From contig NZ_JACYHE010000009.1 in NCBI RefSeq assembly GCF_021696945.1, positions 1 to 64,000 on the forward strand: 64,000 bases of DNA. Reading direction: 5' to 3'. How positions within the stretch are numbered: the first letter of the stretch is position 1; each line of letters opens with the position of its first letter. The position numbers were made by a program, and so were the translations under genes. Source of the DNA: Streptomyces sp. JJ36. GTDB lineage: Bacteria; Actinomycetota; Actinomycetes; Streptomycetales; Streptomycetaceae. The notes beneath the pieces were generated by a model. That model ran no database searches and had not been told where the DNA came from. It saw only the letters and a program-made list of their open reading frames with translations. Shown in pieces: positions 8,648 through 17,177 of the stretch.

Positions 8648-9520
8648 TCACGAGGCGCCCAGCGGGGGAGCGGGCTCGCCCGGATAACCGGCCGGGGGTT
8701 TCAGACGCTGCCCCGGGGCACCGCCCATCTCGTACTTGAGCAGCTTCTTCGCCTTCTCCGGGTCCAGCTCCCCCTCGCCGTAGGAAGGGCAGAGCGCGGC
8801 GACCGGGCAGGCGCCGCACGCGGGCTTGCGGGAGTGGCAGACCCGGCGGCCGTGGAAGATCAGCCGGTGCGAGAGCATCGTCCACTCGCTGCGCGGGAAG
8901 AGATCGGCGATCTCCGCCTCGACCTTCTCCGGGTCCTGCTGCTCGGTCCAGCCGAAGCGGCGGACCAGGCGGCCGAAGTGGGTGTCCACGGTCAGGCCGG
9001 GGACGCCGAAGGCGTTGCCGAGGACGACGTTGGCCGTCTTCCGGCCGACGCCCGGGAGCGTCACCAGGTCCTCCAGGCGTCCGGGGACCTCGCCGCCGAA
9101 GCGGTCCCGCAGCGCCGCCGAGAGGCCGAGCAGCGACTTCGCCTTCGCCCGGAAGAAGCCGGTGGGTCGGATCAGCTCCTCCAGGGCCTCGGGCTCGGCG
9201 GCCGCCATGTCCTCCGGAGCCGGATAGGCGGCGAAGAGGGCGGGGGTCGTCTGGTTGACCCGGAGGTCGGTGGTCTGTGCGGAGAGCACCGTGGCGACCA
9301 GCAATTCGAATGGATTCTCGAAATCCAGCTCGGGGTGGGCGTACGGATACACCTCGGCCAGTTCGCGGTTCATCCGGCGGGCCCGGCGCACCAGCGCGAG
9401 CCGCGACTCCGGCTTGCCCGCTCTCCGCGACCGCGACCGTGTGGTCTGCGCCGGTTTCGCGGCACCCGCTCGTGGCGCGGGCGTGTGTTCGCCCACAGCG
9501 GAATTCTCCGACGCCGTCAC
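8648..9520 (-). CDS. nth: Endonuclease III (DNA glycosylase/AP lyase)
   Basis: Nth removes oxidised pyrimidines in base excision repair. The helix-hairpin-helix [13 protein letters not shown] carries the catalytic Lys, and the Asp lies in the following [13 protein letters not shown]. The C-terminus has the iron-sulfur cluster ligands in the classic C-x6-C-x2-C-x5-C spacing ([17 protein letters not shown]). About 45 extra basic residues precede the core, usual for actinobacteria. The GTG at 9520 was chosen because a G-rich GAAAGGGGG lies ~10 bases upstream; longer forms would run into the crp promoter. It is divergent from crp across about 225 bases. Length is 290 residues. Confidence 0.93.
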   Translation of the reverse strand: MTASENSAVGEHTPAPRAGAAKPAQTTRSRSRRAGKPESRLALVRRARRMNRELAEVYPYAHPELDFENPFELLVATVLSAQTTDLRVNQTTPALFAAYPAPEDMAAAEPEALEELIRPTGFFRAKAKSLLGLSAALRDRFGGEVPGRLEDLVTLPGVGRKTANVVLGNAFGVPGLTVDTHFGRLVRRFGWTEQQDPEKVEAEIADLFPRSEWTMLSHRLIFHGRRVCHSRKPACGACPVAALCPSYGEGELDPEKAKKLLKYEMGGAPGQRLKPPAGYPGEPAPPLGAS

Positions 9521-9746
9521 CCGCCCGGCCCCCTTTCTCCGTGCTCTACCGGGGTATTGGACACACGGGCAGCCTAAAGGGGACGGCCGACATTCGCCCC
9601 GCTCGTGGGCAATCGCCGGGCCAATCGGCCCCCTGCCGTAGGGACAGCCGGGTGGGTACGTCAAACTTGTGACTGATCGCACTGCTTTACCGTCCGGCAT
9701 CATGGGGGCCACGGTCCCCATGGGCAGGTCGACAAGGAGAGAACTC
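9521..9746. promoter_or_regulatory. Divergent nth-crp intergenic region
   Basis: About 225 bases between two divergent start codons must hold both promoters. A partial Crp-type half-site, TGTGA followed 6 bases later by GCACT, lies at about 9668. It hints at autoregulation of crp but the second half is poor. No other element is certain. Confidence 0.35.
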
Positions 9747-10421
9747 GTGGACGACGTTCTGCGGCGCGCCCCGCTCTTCGCGGCGCTCGATGAGGAGCAG
9801 GCCGCTGAGCTGCGCGCCTCCATGACCGAGACGACGCTCGCCCGCGGCGATGCCCTCTTCCACGAAGGAGACCCCGGCGACCGCCTCTACGTGGTCACCG
9901 AGGGCAAGGTGAAGCTGCACCGCACCTCGCCCGACGGCCGGGAGAACATGCTGGCGGTGCTCGGGCCGGGCGAGCTCATCGGCGAGCTCTCCCTCTTCGA
10001 CCCGGGCCCCCGTACGGCCACCGCCTCCGCGCTCACCGAGGTGAAGCTGCTGGGCCTGGGCCACGGCGATCTCCAGCCCTGGCTGAACGTCCGCCCCGAG
10101 GTCGCCTCCGCGCTGCTGCGGGCCATCGCGCGCCGGCTGCGGCGCACCAACGACTCGATGTCCGACCTGGTCTTCTCCGATGTGCCGGGCCGTGTCGCCA
10201 AGCAGCTCCTGGACCTCTCGCGCCGCTTCGGCGTGCAGTCCGAGGAGGGCATCCATGTCGTGCACGACCTCACGCAGGAGGAGCTCGCCCAGCTCGTCGG
10301 CGCCTCCCGGGAGACGGTCAACAAGGCGCTGGCCGACTTCGCGGGCCGCGGCTGGCTCCGCCTGGAGGCGCGGGCGGTGATCCTGCTGGACATCGAGCGG
10401 CTGGCCAAGCGCAGCCGCTGA
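9747..10421 (+). CDS. crp: Crp-family cAMP receptor protein
   Basis: This 224-residue regulator closely resembles the streptomycete Crp (S. coelicolor SCO3571), which controls germination, development and antibiotic production. The cyclic-nucleotide-binding domain spans residues ~10-130 with the phosphate-binding cassette [15 protein letters not shown]. The C-terminal winged helix includes [22 protein letters not shown] chose the GTG at 9747 because AAGGAGAG (9734-9741) is correctly spaced and the product begins as in known homologues. The frame is open further upstream but that part is not conserved in my memory of the family. Confidence 0.96.
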   Translation: MDDVLRRAPLFAALDEEQAAELRASMTETTLARGDALFHEGDPGDRLYVVTEGKVKLHRTSPDGRENMLAVLGPGELIGELSLFDPGPRTATASALTEVKLLGLGHGDLQPWLNVRPEVASALLRAIARRLRRTNDSMSDLVFSDVPGRVAKQLLDLSRRFGVQSEEGIHVVHDLTQEELAQLVGASRETVNKALADFAGRGWLRLEARAVILLDIERLAKRSR

Positions 10422-10656
10422 CCTCGGGGTCGCGCGCCCGCGCCCGTGGCCGGGCCGGGGGCGCGTCCTGCCGGCCCTGGGGCGGGTGCCCAGGCGAGGC
10501 GCGGGTGCCGTCGCATGGTGTGCGGCGGCGCAGGGTGCGGGCAGCGTGCGCCGGGCGCACGCCGTCGGTGCGCCGCAGCCGGGCGCACACTCCGTGACGC
10601 GCGCGAGCCCGGGCGCCCCTCGGTCGGCCCGTGGCCCCTGCGCCGGCCCGTGACGC

Positions 10657-11487
10657 CTAGACCAGCCCGTGCTCGCCCAGATAGTCGAGCTGCGCCCGCA
10701 CCGAGAGCTCCGCCGCCGGCCAGAGCGTCCGGTCCACGTCCGCGTACACCTGGGCGACCACCTCCGGCGCCGTGCGGTACCCCGCCTCCACGGCCGTCTC
10801 CACCTGGGCCAGCCGGTGCGCCCGGTGCGCCAGATAGAAGTCGATCGCCCCCTGGGCGTCCGCCAGCACCGGCCCGTGGCCCGGCAGCACCGTGCCCACG
10901 CCGTCGTCCACCGTCAGCGAGCGCAGCCGCCGCAGCGAGTCCAGATAGTCGCCGAGCCGTCCGTCGGGATGGGCCACGACCGTCGTGCCGCGCCCGATCA
11001 CGGTGTCCCCGGTGAGCACCGCGCGGTCCGCGGGGAGGTGGAAGGAGAGCGAGTCCGCGGTGTGCCCCGGGGTGGGCACCACCCGCAGCTCCAGCCCGCC
11101 GGTGGTGACCACGTCGCCGGCCCCCAGCCCCTCGTCACCCAGCCGCAGGGCGGGGTCCAGCGCGCGGACCGGCGTACGGGTCAGTTCGGCGAAGCGGGCC
11201 GCGCCCTCCGCGTGGTCCGGATGGCCGTGGGTGAGCAGGGTGAGGCCGACCCGCTTCCCCAGGCGCTCGGCGACGGAGACGACGTGCCGCAGATGGGTCT
11301 CGTCCAGCGGGCCCGGGTCGATCACCACGGCCTGCTCGGCGTCCGGCTCGGCGACGATCCAGGTGTTGGTGCCGTCCAGGGTCATCGGGGACGGGTTCGG
11401 GGCCAGCACGCAGTGGGCGCGCGCGGTGCCCGTACCGTCGATCGCGCCGCCGCGCGGCCGGCCGGGGAGGGCTGCGGCGTCGGTCAC
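10657..11487 (-). CDS. MBL-fold metallohydrolase
   Basis: This 276-residue metallo-beta-lactamase-fold protein carries the zinc motif THGHPDHAEG (residues ~87-96), a later His in PTPGHTADSL, the Asp of LTGDTVIGRG and the His of LPGHGPVL. The C-terminal part (IDFYLAHRAHRLAQVE) matches the hydroxyacylglutathione hydrolase/LACTB2-like group, so it may be a thioesterase or an RNase; the sequence cannot decide. The GTG start overlaps the stop of the upstream Nudix gene in GTGA, so translation is probably coupled. The 235 bases on its 3' side, up to crp, contain no gene I can see. Confidence 0.88.
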   Translation of the reverse strand: MTDAAALPGRPRGGAIDGTGTARAHCVLAPNPSPMTLDGTNTWIVAEPDAEQAVVIDPGPLDETHLRHVVSVAERLGKRVGLTLLTHGHPDHAEGAARFAELTRTPVRALDPALRLGDEGLGAGDVVTTGGLELRVVPTPGHTADSLSFHLPADRAVLTGDTVIGRGTTVVAHPDGRLGDYLDSLRRLRSLTVDDGVGTVLPGHGPVLADAQGAIDFYLAHRAHRLAQVETAVEAGYRTAPEVVAQVYADVDRTLWPAAELSVRAQLDYLGEHGLV

Positions 11488-12353
11488 GGCGCCACCCGCT
11501 TGGTGAATTCGTCGTGGCCCGGCCAGCTCAGCACGATCGCGCCGTTCTCGTCGAGGTCCGCACGGGCCAGCACCGGGTCCAGGTCGCGGTCGGCGGCGTC
11601 CGCCAGCGCGGCGGCGGTGTCCGGGTACGGCTGGAGCTGACGCAGCGTGGCGATGGTGGGCGGCATCATCAGCAGCTCCCCGCGGTCGTAGCCCGCGGCG
11701 GCCTCGGCGGGGCGGGTCCAGACCGTGCGGTCCGCCTCGGAGGAGGCGTTGCGGGTGCGCTGGCCCTCCGGCAGGGCGGCGACGAAGAACCAGGTGTCGT
11801 AGCGGCGTGCCTCGAACTCGGGGGTGATCCAGCGGGTCCAGGCCGCCAGCAGATCGCTGCGGAGCAGCAGCCCGCGGCGGGCCAGGAAGTCGGCGAAGGA
11901 CAGCTCGCGCTCGACCAGTGCGGCCCGGTCCGCCTCCCAGTCCTCGCCGGTGGTGTCGGCGACGACGGTGTCCGGGCCGGGACCGGCGAGCAGTACGCCC
12001 GCCTCCTCGAAGGTCTCCCGGACGGCGGCGCAGACGATGCCCTGCGCCCCGGCCTCGTCGGTGCCGAGCCGTGCGGCCCAGGCGGCACGGGAGGGGCCCG
12101 CCCAGCCGGGGGCGTCCTCCGTCCGCTCGTCCCGGGGGTCGACCGAGCCGCCGGGGTAGGCGTAGGCGCCGCCGGCGAACGCCATGGAGGCCCGGCGGCG
12201 CAGCATGTGCACGGCGGGGCCGTCGGCGGTGTCGCGGAGCAGCATCACGGTGGCCGCCCGGCGCGGGGCGACCGGGGTGAGTTCGCCGGCGGCGAGCGCA
12301 CGGATGCGCTCCGGCCACTCCGGCGGGTACCACTGGCCGTTCGTGGTGGTCAT
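11484..12353 (-). CDS. Nudix hydrolase
   Basis: This 289-residue Nudix-fold protein resembles the mammalian NUDT19/RP2 type: it starts with a conserved APRRAATVMLLRD strand, then GGAYAYPGGSVD and the Nudix helix AAVRETFEEAGVLL, with a long insertion between them. Some relatives hydrolyse CoA derivatives, but the substrate here is unknown. The C-terminus (PPTIATLRQL) is typical of this group. The ATG has no Shine-Dalgarno; a TAGCAT hexamer lies 7 bases upstream (12361-12366), suggesting a leaderless transcript. It overlaps the MBL-fold gene by 4 bases. Confidence 0.85.
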   Translation of the reverse strand: MTTTNGQWYPPEWPERIRALAAGELTPVAPRRAATVMLLRDTADGPAVHMLRRRASMAFAGGAYAYPGGSVDPRDERTEDAPGWAGPSRAAWAARLGTDEAGAQGIVCAAVRETFEEAGVLLAGPGPDTVVADTTGEDWEADRAALVERELSFADFLARRGLLLRSDLLAAWTRWITPEFEARRYDTWFFVAALPEGQRTRNASSEADRTVWTRPAEAAAGYDRGELLMMPPTIATLRQLQPYPDTAAALADAADRDLDPVLARADLDENGAIVLSWPGHDEFTKRVAP

Positions 12354-12519
12354 GTGCGGGATGCTACGGGCCGCCGCGCGGATGTTCGAGGGGGCCCCGT
12401 GCGGCGGCGGGGCACCCGGCGTCCGCGGCGGCCCCGGGGCCCGGTGGCCGGGCCCCGGGCGGCGTCCCGCGGGGCGGCCGCCGTACGGGCCGAACCGGCC
12501 GGGCCCGCCGGAACGGGGC

Positions 12520-12987
12520 TCAGCTCTCCAGCTCGACCTGGAGCTCCACCTCGACCGGCGCGTCCAGCGGCAGCACCGCCACGCCGACCGCGCTGCGCGC
12601 GTGGGTCCCCTTCTCGCCCAGCGCCTTGCCGAGCAGCTCGCTCGCGCCGTTGACGACGCCGGGCTGCCCGGTGAAGCCGGGGTCGGAGGCGACAAAGCCG
12701 GTCACCTTGACCACCCGGGCGATCCGGTCCAGGTCGCCGGCGACGGACTCGACCGCGGCCAGCGCGTTGAGCGCGCAGATCCCCGCGAGCTCCTTGGCCT
12801 GCTCCGGGTCCACCTCGGCGCCGACCTTGCCGGCCACCGGCAGCGCACCGTCGACGAACGGCACCTGACCGGCCGTGTAGACGTACGGCCCGGAGCGCAC
12901 CGCGGGCACGTACGCACCCGCCGGGGCGGCGACCTCGGGCAGCGTGAAGCCGAGTTCGGCGAGCCGCGTGCGTACGGCCCCGCTCAC
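12520..12987 (-). CDS. RidA/YjgF-family protein
   Basis: This 155-residue member of the Rid superfamily, whose founding enzymes deaminate reactive enamines and imines, shows the motifs SGPYVYTAGQVPFVDG, GICALNALAAVESVAGDLDR and a central VVNGASELLGKALG. The C-terminal LDAPVEVELQVEL is the usual last strand. The canonical RidA Arg in the CR/R motif is not obvious, so it may belong to a Rid subgroup without deaminase activity. The GTG start overlaps the stop of the DUF4177-like gene in GTGA, indicating a two-gene operon. Confidence 0.87.
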   Translation of the reverse strand: MSGAVRTRLAELGFTLPEVAAPAGAYVPAVRSGPYVYTAGQVPFVDGALPVAGKVGAEVDPEQAKELAGICALNALAAVESVAGDLDRIARVVKVTGFVASDPGFTGQPGVVNGASELLGKALGEKGTHARSAVGVAVLPLDAPVEVELQVELES

Positions 12988-13139
12988 TGCTTCTCCCGCT
13001 TCATGTACGCCACGAGCTGCTCGGCGTTGGGGCCGGGGACGACCTGGACGAGCTCCCAGCCGTCCTCGCCCCAGGTGTCCAGGATCTGCTTGGTCGCGTG
13101 CACGAGGAGCGGCACGGTCGCGTATTCCCACTTCGTCAT
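12984..13139 (-). CDS. DUF4177-like small protein, 51 residues
   Basis: This short gene encodes MTKWEYATVPLLVH...GEDGWELVQVV, a pattern seen in DUF4177-type proteins that form a small beta-sheet. The function is unknown. The end is GPNAEQLVAYMKREKQ. A TAGGGT hexamer lies 6 bases before the ATG (13146-13151), so the mRNA is probably leaderless. It overlaps the RidA-like gene by 4 bases and lies back to back with the first ArsA-like gene, with 82 bases between the start codons. The conserved product, overlap and promoter support it as real. Confidence 0.85.
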   Translation of the reverse strand: MTKWEYATVPLLVHATKQILDTWGEDGWELVQVVPGPNAEQLVAYMKREKQ

Positions 13140-13145
13140 GGCACG

Positions 13146-13214
13146 ACCCTAATCCCTCGCCGGCCCTCCGCCGGGGCGGCCCTGCGCGTAGCGCGGGGCG
13201 GGGCTGGTTACGCT
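13146..13214. promoter_or_regulatory. Back-to-back leaderless promoters (DUF4177-like / ArsA-like)
   Basis: On the minus strand TAGGGT (13146-13151) ends 6 bases before the ATG at 13139. On the plus strand TACGCT (13209-13214) ends 7 bases before the GTG at 13222. Neither start has a Shine-Dalgarno sequence. Clear -35 elements are not seen. Confidence 0.55.
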
Positions 13215-13221
13215 CGCCTGT

Positions 13222-14211
13222 GTGAGCAGGCTGCACGTAGTCACCGGCAAGGGCGGGACCGGCAAGACGACGGTCGCCGCCGCACTCGCGCTCGCGCTGG
13301 CGGACGAGGGGAGGCGGACGCTGCTGGTCGAGGTCGAAGGACGACAGGGCATCGCACAGCTCTTCGAGACGGAGGCGTTGCCGTACGAGGAACGCAAGAT
13401 CGCCGTCGCTCACGGCGGCGGCGAGGTCTTCGCGCTGGCGATCGACGCCGAACGGGCGCTTCTGGACTACCTCCAGATGTTCTACAAACTGGGCGGCGCG
13501 GGCCGGGCGCTGCGCCGGATAGGAGCCATCGACTTCGCCACCACCATCGCCCCCGGGCTCCGGGACGTGCTGCTGACCGGCAAGGCGTGCGAGGCCGTGC
13601 GGCGCCGGGACCGGGACGGCCGGCCGGTCTACGACGCGGTGGTGATGGACGCGCCGCCGACCGGGCGCATCGCCCGCTTCCTCGGGGTCAACGACGAGGT
13701 GGCCGGGCTCGCCAAGGTCGGCCCGGTGCACCGGCAGGCGCAGGCCGTGATGCGGGTGCTGAAGTCCGCCGAGACCGCGGTGCACCTGGTGACGCTGCTG
13801 GAGGAGATGCCGGTGCAGGAGACCGTCGACGGCGTTGCGGAACTGCGGGCGGCCGGGCTGCCGGTGGGCGGCGTGGTGATCAACATGGTGCGGTCGCCGG
13901 TGCTCGACGGCGGGCTCGACGCGACCGATGTGGCGGCGGCCGAGGAGAACCGCACGGAGCTGGCGCGGGCGCTCTCCCGGGCCGGGCTGGGCGGGGCGCG
14001 GCGTGGCGGCCGGGCCGGGCAGCTCGTCGCGCCGCTGCTGCGGCAGGGCCGCGAGCACGCCGAGCGGCTGGCGCTGGAGCAGGCCCAGCGGGCCGAGGTC
14101 GACGCGCTGGGGCTTCCGGTGTACGAGCTGGAGTTGCTGACCGAAGGGGCGGATCTGGCGGGCGTCTACGGCCTGTCGATGGAACTGCGGGATCAGGGGG
14201 TGCACAAGTGA
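13222..14211 (+). CDS. ArsA/Get3-like ATPase, first of a pair
   Basis: This 329-residue P-loop ATPase of the ArsA/Get3 (SIMIBI) class starts almost directly with the deviant Walker A motif GKGGTGKTT (residues ~9-17). A switch segment VVMDAPPTGRIARFL follows at ~140. It lacks the cysteines expected for arsenite binding in ArsA, so arsenic export is unlikely. Paired proteins of this type lie next to wblA in streptomycetes. The role is unknown; the pair may act as a heterodimer. The GTG start appears leaderless. The next ArsA-like gene starts inside this stop codon (GTGA). Confidence 0.88.
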   Translation: MSRLHVVTGKGGTGKTTVAAALALALADEGRRTLLVEVEGRQGIAQLFETEALPYEERKIAVAHGGGEVFALAIDAERALLDYLQMFYKLGGAGRALRRIGAIDFATTIAPGLRDVLLTGKACEAVRRRDRDGRPVYDAVVMDAPPTGRIARFLGVNDEVAGLAKVGPVHRQAQAVMRVLKSAETAVHLVTLLEEMPVQETVDGVAELRAAGLPVGGVVINMVRSPVLDGGLDATDVAAAEENRTELARALSRAGLGGARRGGRAGQLVAPLLRQGREHAERLALEQAQRAEVDALGLPVYELELLTEGADLAGVYGLSMELRDQGVHK

Positions 14212-15662
14212 GCGACAAGCCGTCCGGCACGGAGTCCGGCATCGCATCCGGTACTGCGTCCGGCGCGCAGTCCGGCACGCAGTCCGGCACCCGGCCCGGC
14301 GCCCGGCACGCCGAGCCGGCCGGGCACGCGGCGCTGGAGGACGTGCCGGTGCTGGAGATCGACCCGCTGCTCGACGACCCCGGCACCCGGATCGTGGTCT
14401 GCTGCGGCGCGGGCGGCGTCGGCAAGACGACCACCGCGGCGGCGCTGGGGCTGCGGGCGGCCGAACGCGGGCGCCGCGTCGTGGTGCTCACCATCGACCC
14501 GGCCCGGCGGCTGGCGCAGTCGATGGGCCTCACCGAACTGGACAACACCCCGCGCCGGGTACCGGGCGCGGGGCACGGGGCCGGTGAACTGCACGCCATG
14601 ATGCTCGACATGAAGCGCACCTTCGACGAGATCGTCGAGGCGCACGCGGACCCGGAGCGGGCCCGCGCCATCCTGGAGAACCCCTTCTACCAGTCGCTCT
14701 CCGCGGGCTTCGCCGGCACCCAGGAGTACATGGCGATGGAGAAGCTGGGGCAGTTGCGGGCGCGCGACGAGTGGGACCTGATCATCGTCGACACGCCGCC
14801 CAGCCGGTCCGCGCTGGACTTCCTGGACGCGCCCAAGCGGCTGGGCTCCTTCCTGGACGGGAGGCTGATCCGGATGCTCACCGCCCCGGCCAAGGTCGGG
14901 GCGCGGACCGGCATGAGGTTCGTGAACATGGGCATGGCCGGGCTGTCCCTCTTCACGGGCGCGCTGGACAAGCTGCTGGGCGCCGGGCTGCTGCGGGACG
15001 TGCAGACCTTCGTGGCGGCCATGGACACCACCTTCGGCGGCTTCCGCACCCGGGCGGACGCCACCTACCGGCTGCTCCAGGCCCCCGGCACCGCCTTCCT
15101 GGTGGTCGCGGCGCCGGAGCGGGACGCGCTGCGCGAGGCGGCCTACTTCGTGGAGCGGCTGGGCGCCGACCGGATGCCGCTGGCGGGGCTGGTGCTGAAC
15201 CGGGTGCACGGGAGCGACGCGGTGGCGCTCAGCGCGGAACGTGCGCTGGCGGCCGCGGAAAATCTTGTGGAGAACGGCATGGCGGATCGTCGTACCGGGA
15301 AAGGAGAGGAGGAGAACGACCCCACCGGTCCCTCTCCCACGCTGGCCCCTGCCGAATCCGAGGCCCCCCAGGACGGCGACACCACACCGGAGAGCGCGTC
15401 CGGCACCTCCCGTGCACCGGACGACGGCCACGACGACGGACATGTCGAGCGGCTGGCGGCCGGTCTGCTGCGGCTGCATGCCGAGCGTATGCGGGTGCTG
15501 GCGCGGGAGCGCCGTACGCGGGATCGTTTCGCCACGCTGCATCCGGAGGTGCCGGTCGCCGAGATCGGGGCGCTCGCCGGGGACGTACACGACCTCGCGG
15601 GGCTGCGCGCCATCGGCGAGCTGCTGGCGGCGCAGAGGGAGTCGGCGACGTCCCGCGGGTGA
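14208..15662 (+). CDS. ArsA/Get3-like ATPase, second of a pair
   Basis: This 484-residue partner overlaps the first ATPase gene by 4 bases. Its N-terminus has ~30 residues of SGT/SGA-like repeats, probably disordered. Walker A GAGGVGKTTT lies at ~residue 68 and Walker B-like LIIVDTPPSRSALDFLDA at ~190. A Met-rich helical region (MLTAPAKVGARTGMRFVNMG) resembles the hydrophobic client-binding part of Get3, so a membrane-protein targeting role is possible but speculative. A low-complexity insertion (~residues 365-410) interrupts the C-terminal domain. Its stop is followed by a hairpin and the convergent wblA gene. Confidence 0.87.
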   Translation: MSDKPSGTESGIASGTASGAQSGTQSGTRPGARHAEPAGHAALEDVPVLEIDPLLDDPGTRIVVCCGAGGVGKTTTAAALGLRAAERGRRVVVLTIDPARRLAQSMGLTELDNTPRRVPGAGHGAGELHAMMLDMKRTFDEIVEAHADPERARAILENPFYQSLSAGFAGTQEYMAMEKLGQLRARDEWDLIIVDTPPSRSALDFLDAPKRLGSFLDGRLIRMLTAPAKVGARTGMRFVNMGMAGLSLFTGALDKLLGAGLLRDVQTFVAAMDTTFGGFRTRADATYRLLQAPGTAFLVVAAPERDALREAAYFVERLGADRMPLAGLVLNRVHGSDAVALSAERALAAAENLVENGMADRRTGKGEEENDPTGPSPTLAPAESEAPQDGDTTPESASGTSRAPDDGHDDGHVERLAAGLLRLHAERMRVLARERRTRDRFATLHPEVPVAEIGALAGDVHDLAGLRAIGELLAAQRESATSRG

Positions 15663-15664
15663 CG

Positions 15665-15702
15665 GCCGCGGGCGTCCCGGAGGCCGTACGTGCGCCCGCG
15701 GC
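15665..15702. terminator. Hairpin between convergent ArsA-like gene and wblA
   Basis: A 10-base-pair stem, GCCGCGGGCG with CGCCCGCGGC, encloses an 18-base loop just after the ArsA-like stop codon. It may terminate transcription from both sides. Confidence 0.45.
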
Positions 15703-15794
15703 GTCCGTACGGACCCGGCGGCCTGCGACCCTGCGGGCCGGCCGGTGTTCCGGTGGGGGTGACGTGGGGGGTTGGTGTGCGAGGAGACGCCGGG

Positions 15795-16172
15795 TCAGCT
15801 CGCGGCGGCGGCGTACCCCTCGTAGCCCTCGTACTGCCCCTCCGCCGGCGACGGGACCGGACCCGTGTCGAGTGCCGCCGGGAGCGCCCCGGTGCTGCGC
15901 TCGTACTCGGTCCGCGCCGTCTCCAGCAGGCGGCGCCAGGAGGTGACCGTCGGGCGGCGGCGCAGCAAGGCCCTGCGCTCCCGCTCCGTCATGCCGCCCC
16001 AGACGCCGAACTCCACCCTGTTGTCCAGGGCGTCGGCGAGGCACTCCGTCCGCACCGGGCAACCGGTGCAGACCGCTTTGGCGCGGTTCTGCGCCGCACC
16101 CTGTACGAACAGTTCGTCCGGATCGGTCGTGCGACAGGCTGCCTGTGCACTCCAGTCGGTAACCCAGCTCAT
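15795..16172 (-). CDS. wblA: WhiB-like iron-sulfur regulator WblA
   Basis: WblA is a [4Fe-4S] WhiB-family regulator that in Streptomyces (SCO3579) promotes aerial development and represses antibiotic production. The four cluster cysteines are Cys13, Cys35, Cys38 and Cys44 (the last three as CTGCPVRTEC). The turn GVWGG lies at 56-60 and a basic segment (ERERRALLRRR) follows. The 125-residue length includes an acidic, Tyr/Gly-rich tail. The ATG has a good ribosome site, GGGAGAGGACGG. It converges on the second ArsA-like gene. Upstream is over 600 bases without a recognisable gene, as expected for a long regulatory region. Confidence 0.95.
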   Translation of the reverse strand: MSWVTDWSAQAACRTTDPDELFVQGAAQNRAKAVCTGCPVRTECLADALDNRVEFGVWGGMTERERRALLRRRPTVTSWRRLLETARTEYERSTGALPAALDTGPVPSPAEGQYEGYEGYAAAAS

Positions 16173-16812
16173 AGCCGGTGCCGTCCTCTCCCGAATCGAG
16201 GCTCCCCCACGGCGGCAGCGGCATATTCACCGTTGCCAGTTGAGGACGTTACGGAAGCGTGGCCAGCGCGCAACACCCCCTGCGGGTCCAATCTTGCATG
16301 GCCCGAACGGACTATGGGTGCGCGGCAGATCACCCAACGGAGTGAGGGGTGGGGCCTGTGTCACCGGCGCGCCGGCCGGCAGCCGTGCACCCGGCGGCGG
16401 GGGAGCAGCGCAGGGGAACGGCGGGACGAACACCCGGCCCGGAGGCCGGCGCCGTGTCGATGCCGGTGTCGACGCCGGTCCGCCGGTGTCGATGCCGGGA
16501 GAGGGGAGGCTCCCGGCGCTCTCCGCAAACCCTTGGCCCAGGCTAAGCGAAGACCCGGGCCCCTGTCCGGCGAATACGTACGTCTGCACGCGGGGAGGCG
16601 GGGGCGCGCGCCGAGGTGCGGTGGTGGCGGTTCGGGCGCACCCCGCGTACGGGCGCGGCAAACGGGGGCGCGCGGGAGGCGCGAGCGAAGCACGTGTGCG
16701 CCCTGCGGGAGTCCGCGTGCCGTGGGGGCCCGCGGTGAAATCCGGTGTCTGCGCCGAGCGGGGTGCCGCCGGTGTGCCGGGCGAGCCGCCGGCCGGTCGG
16801 ACGGTCAGCCGG
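16173..16812. promoter_or_regulatory. Long upstream region of wblA
   Basis: These 640 bases hold no reading frame I can support on either strand; the many open frames here reflect GC content. The region should contain the wblA promoter on the minus strand. Base composition drops slightly near 16220-16330, the likely promoter area. I cannot place -10 and -35 hexamers with confidence. Confidence 0.4.
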
Positions 16813-16995
16813 TCAGCCGCGCGGATGGCGCAGCCGCGCGCCCACCCAGCGGGCGCGGCGGCCCAGAATGCGGGGAATGCCCAGTTCGTGGGAGGGATGC
16901 CGCAGCAGCAGCCGCTCCGCGCGCCGCGCGGCGAGCCGCTCCCTCGGACCGATGCGCTCACGTGTCACGTCACGAACGTCGTGCGTCCAGCCCAT
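16813..16995 (-). CDS. Small basic protein, 60 residues, unrecognised
   Basis: A short reading frame encodes a strongly basic 60-residue protein that starts MGWTHDVRDVTRERIGPRER and ends in Arg-rich sequence. I do not recognise it. It has no membrane segment or cysteines. Support comes from a CAGAGT hexamer 7 bases before the ATG (17003-17008), matching the leaderless pattern of its neighbours, and from amino-acid composition that looks like a real protein rather than GC-driven noise. It could still be a chance open frame. Confidence 0.45.
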   Translation of the reverse strand: MGWTHDVRDVTRERIGPRERLAARRAERLLLRHPSHELGIPRILGRRARWVGARLRHPRG

Positions 16996-17177
16996 ACCCC
17001 GGACTCTGCCCCCCGCACATGGTCGGTAACCGTGCCGGAGGCAACCGTTCGGGGCCGCCGCGCACGGCTGTGGACACGGCAGCGCACGGCTCCCGGCCAC
17101 CGCGACCGGCGCCCGCAGGCGGGCCGGGCGGGCCCGCAGCGGATGTCCGGGGGCGTGCCGAGCGGGCGCCCCCGCCC

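Noticed and set aside
4048-8739. A very long open frame on the plus strand across the PBP, MarP-like and Nudix genes
   Set aside because: It is antisense to genes with clear catalytic motifs and its translation is low-complexity. High GC keeps such frames open.
9668-9684. Crp binding site in front of crp
   Set aside because: Only one half-site is convincing, so I did not annotate it as a defined operator.
16227-16961. Open frames upstream of wblA on both strands
   Set aside because: They have Arg/Pro/Ala-rich translations, no ribosome sites and no recognisable domains.
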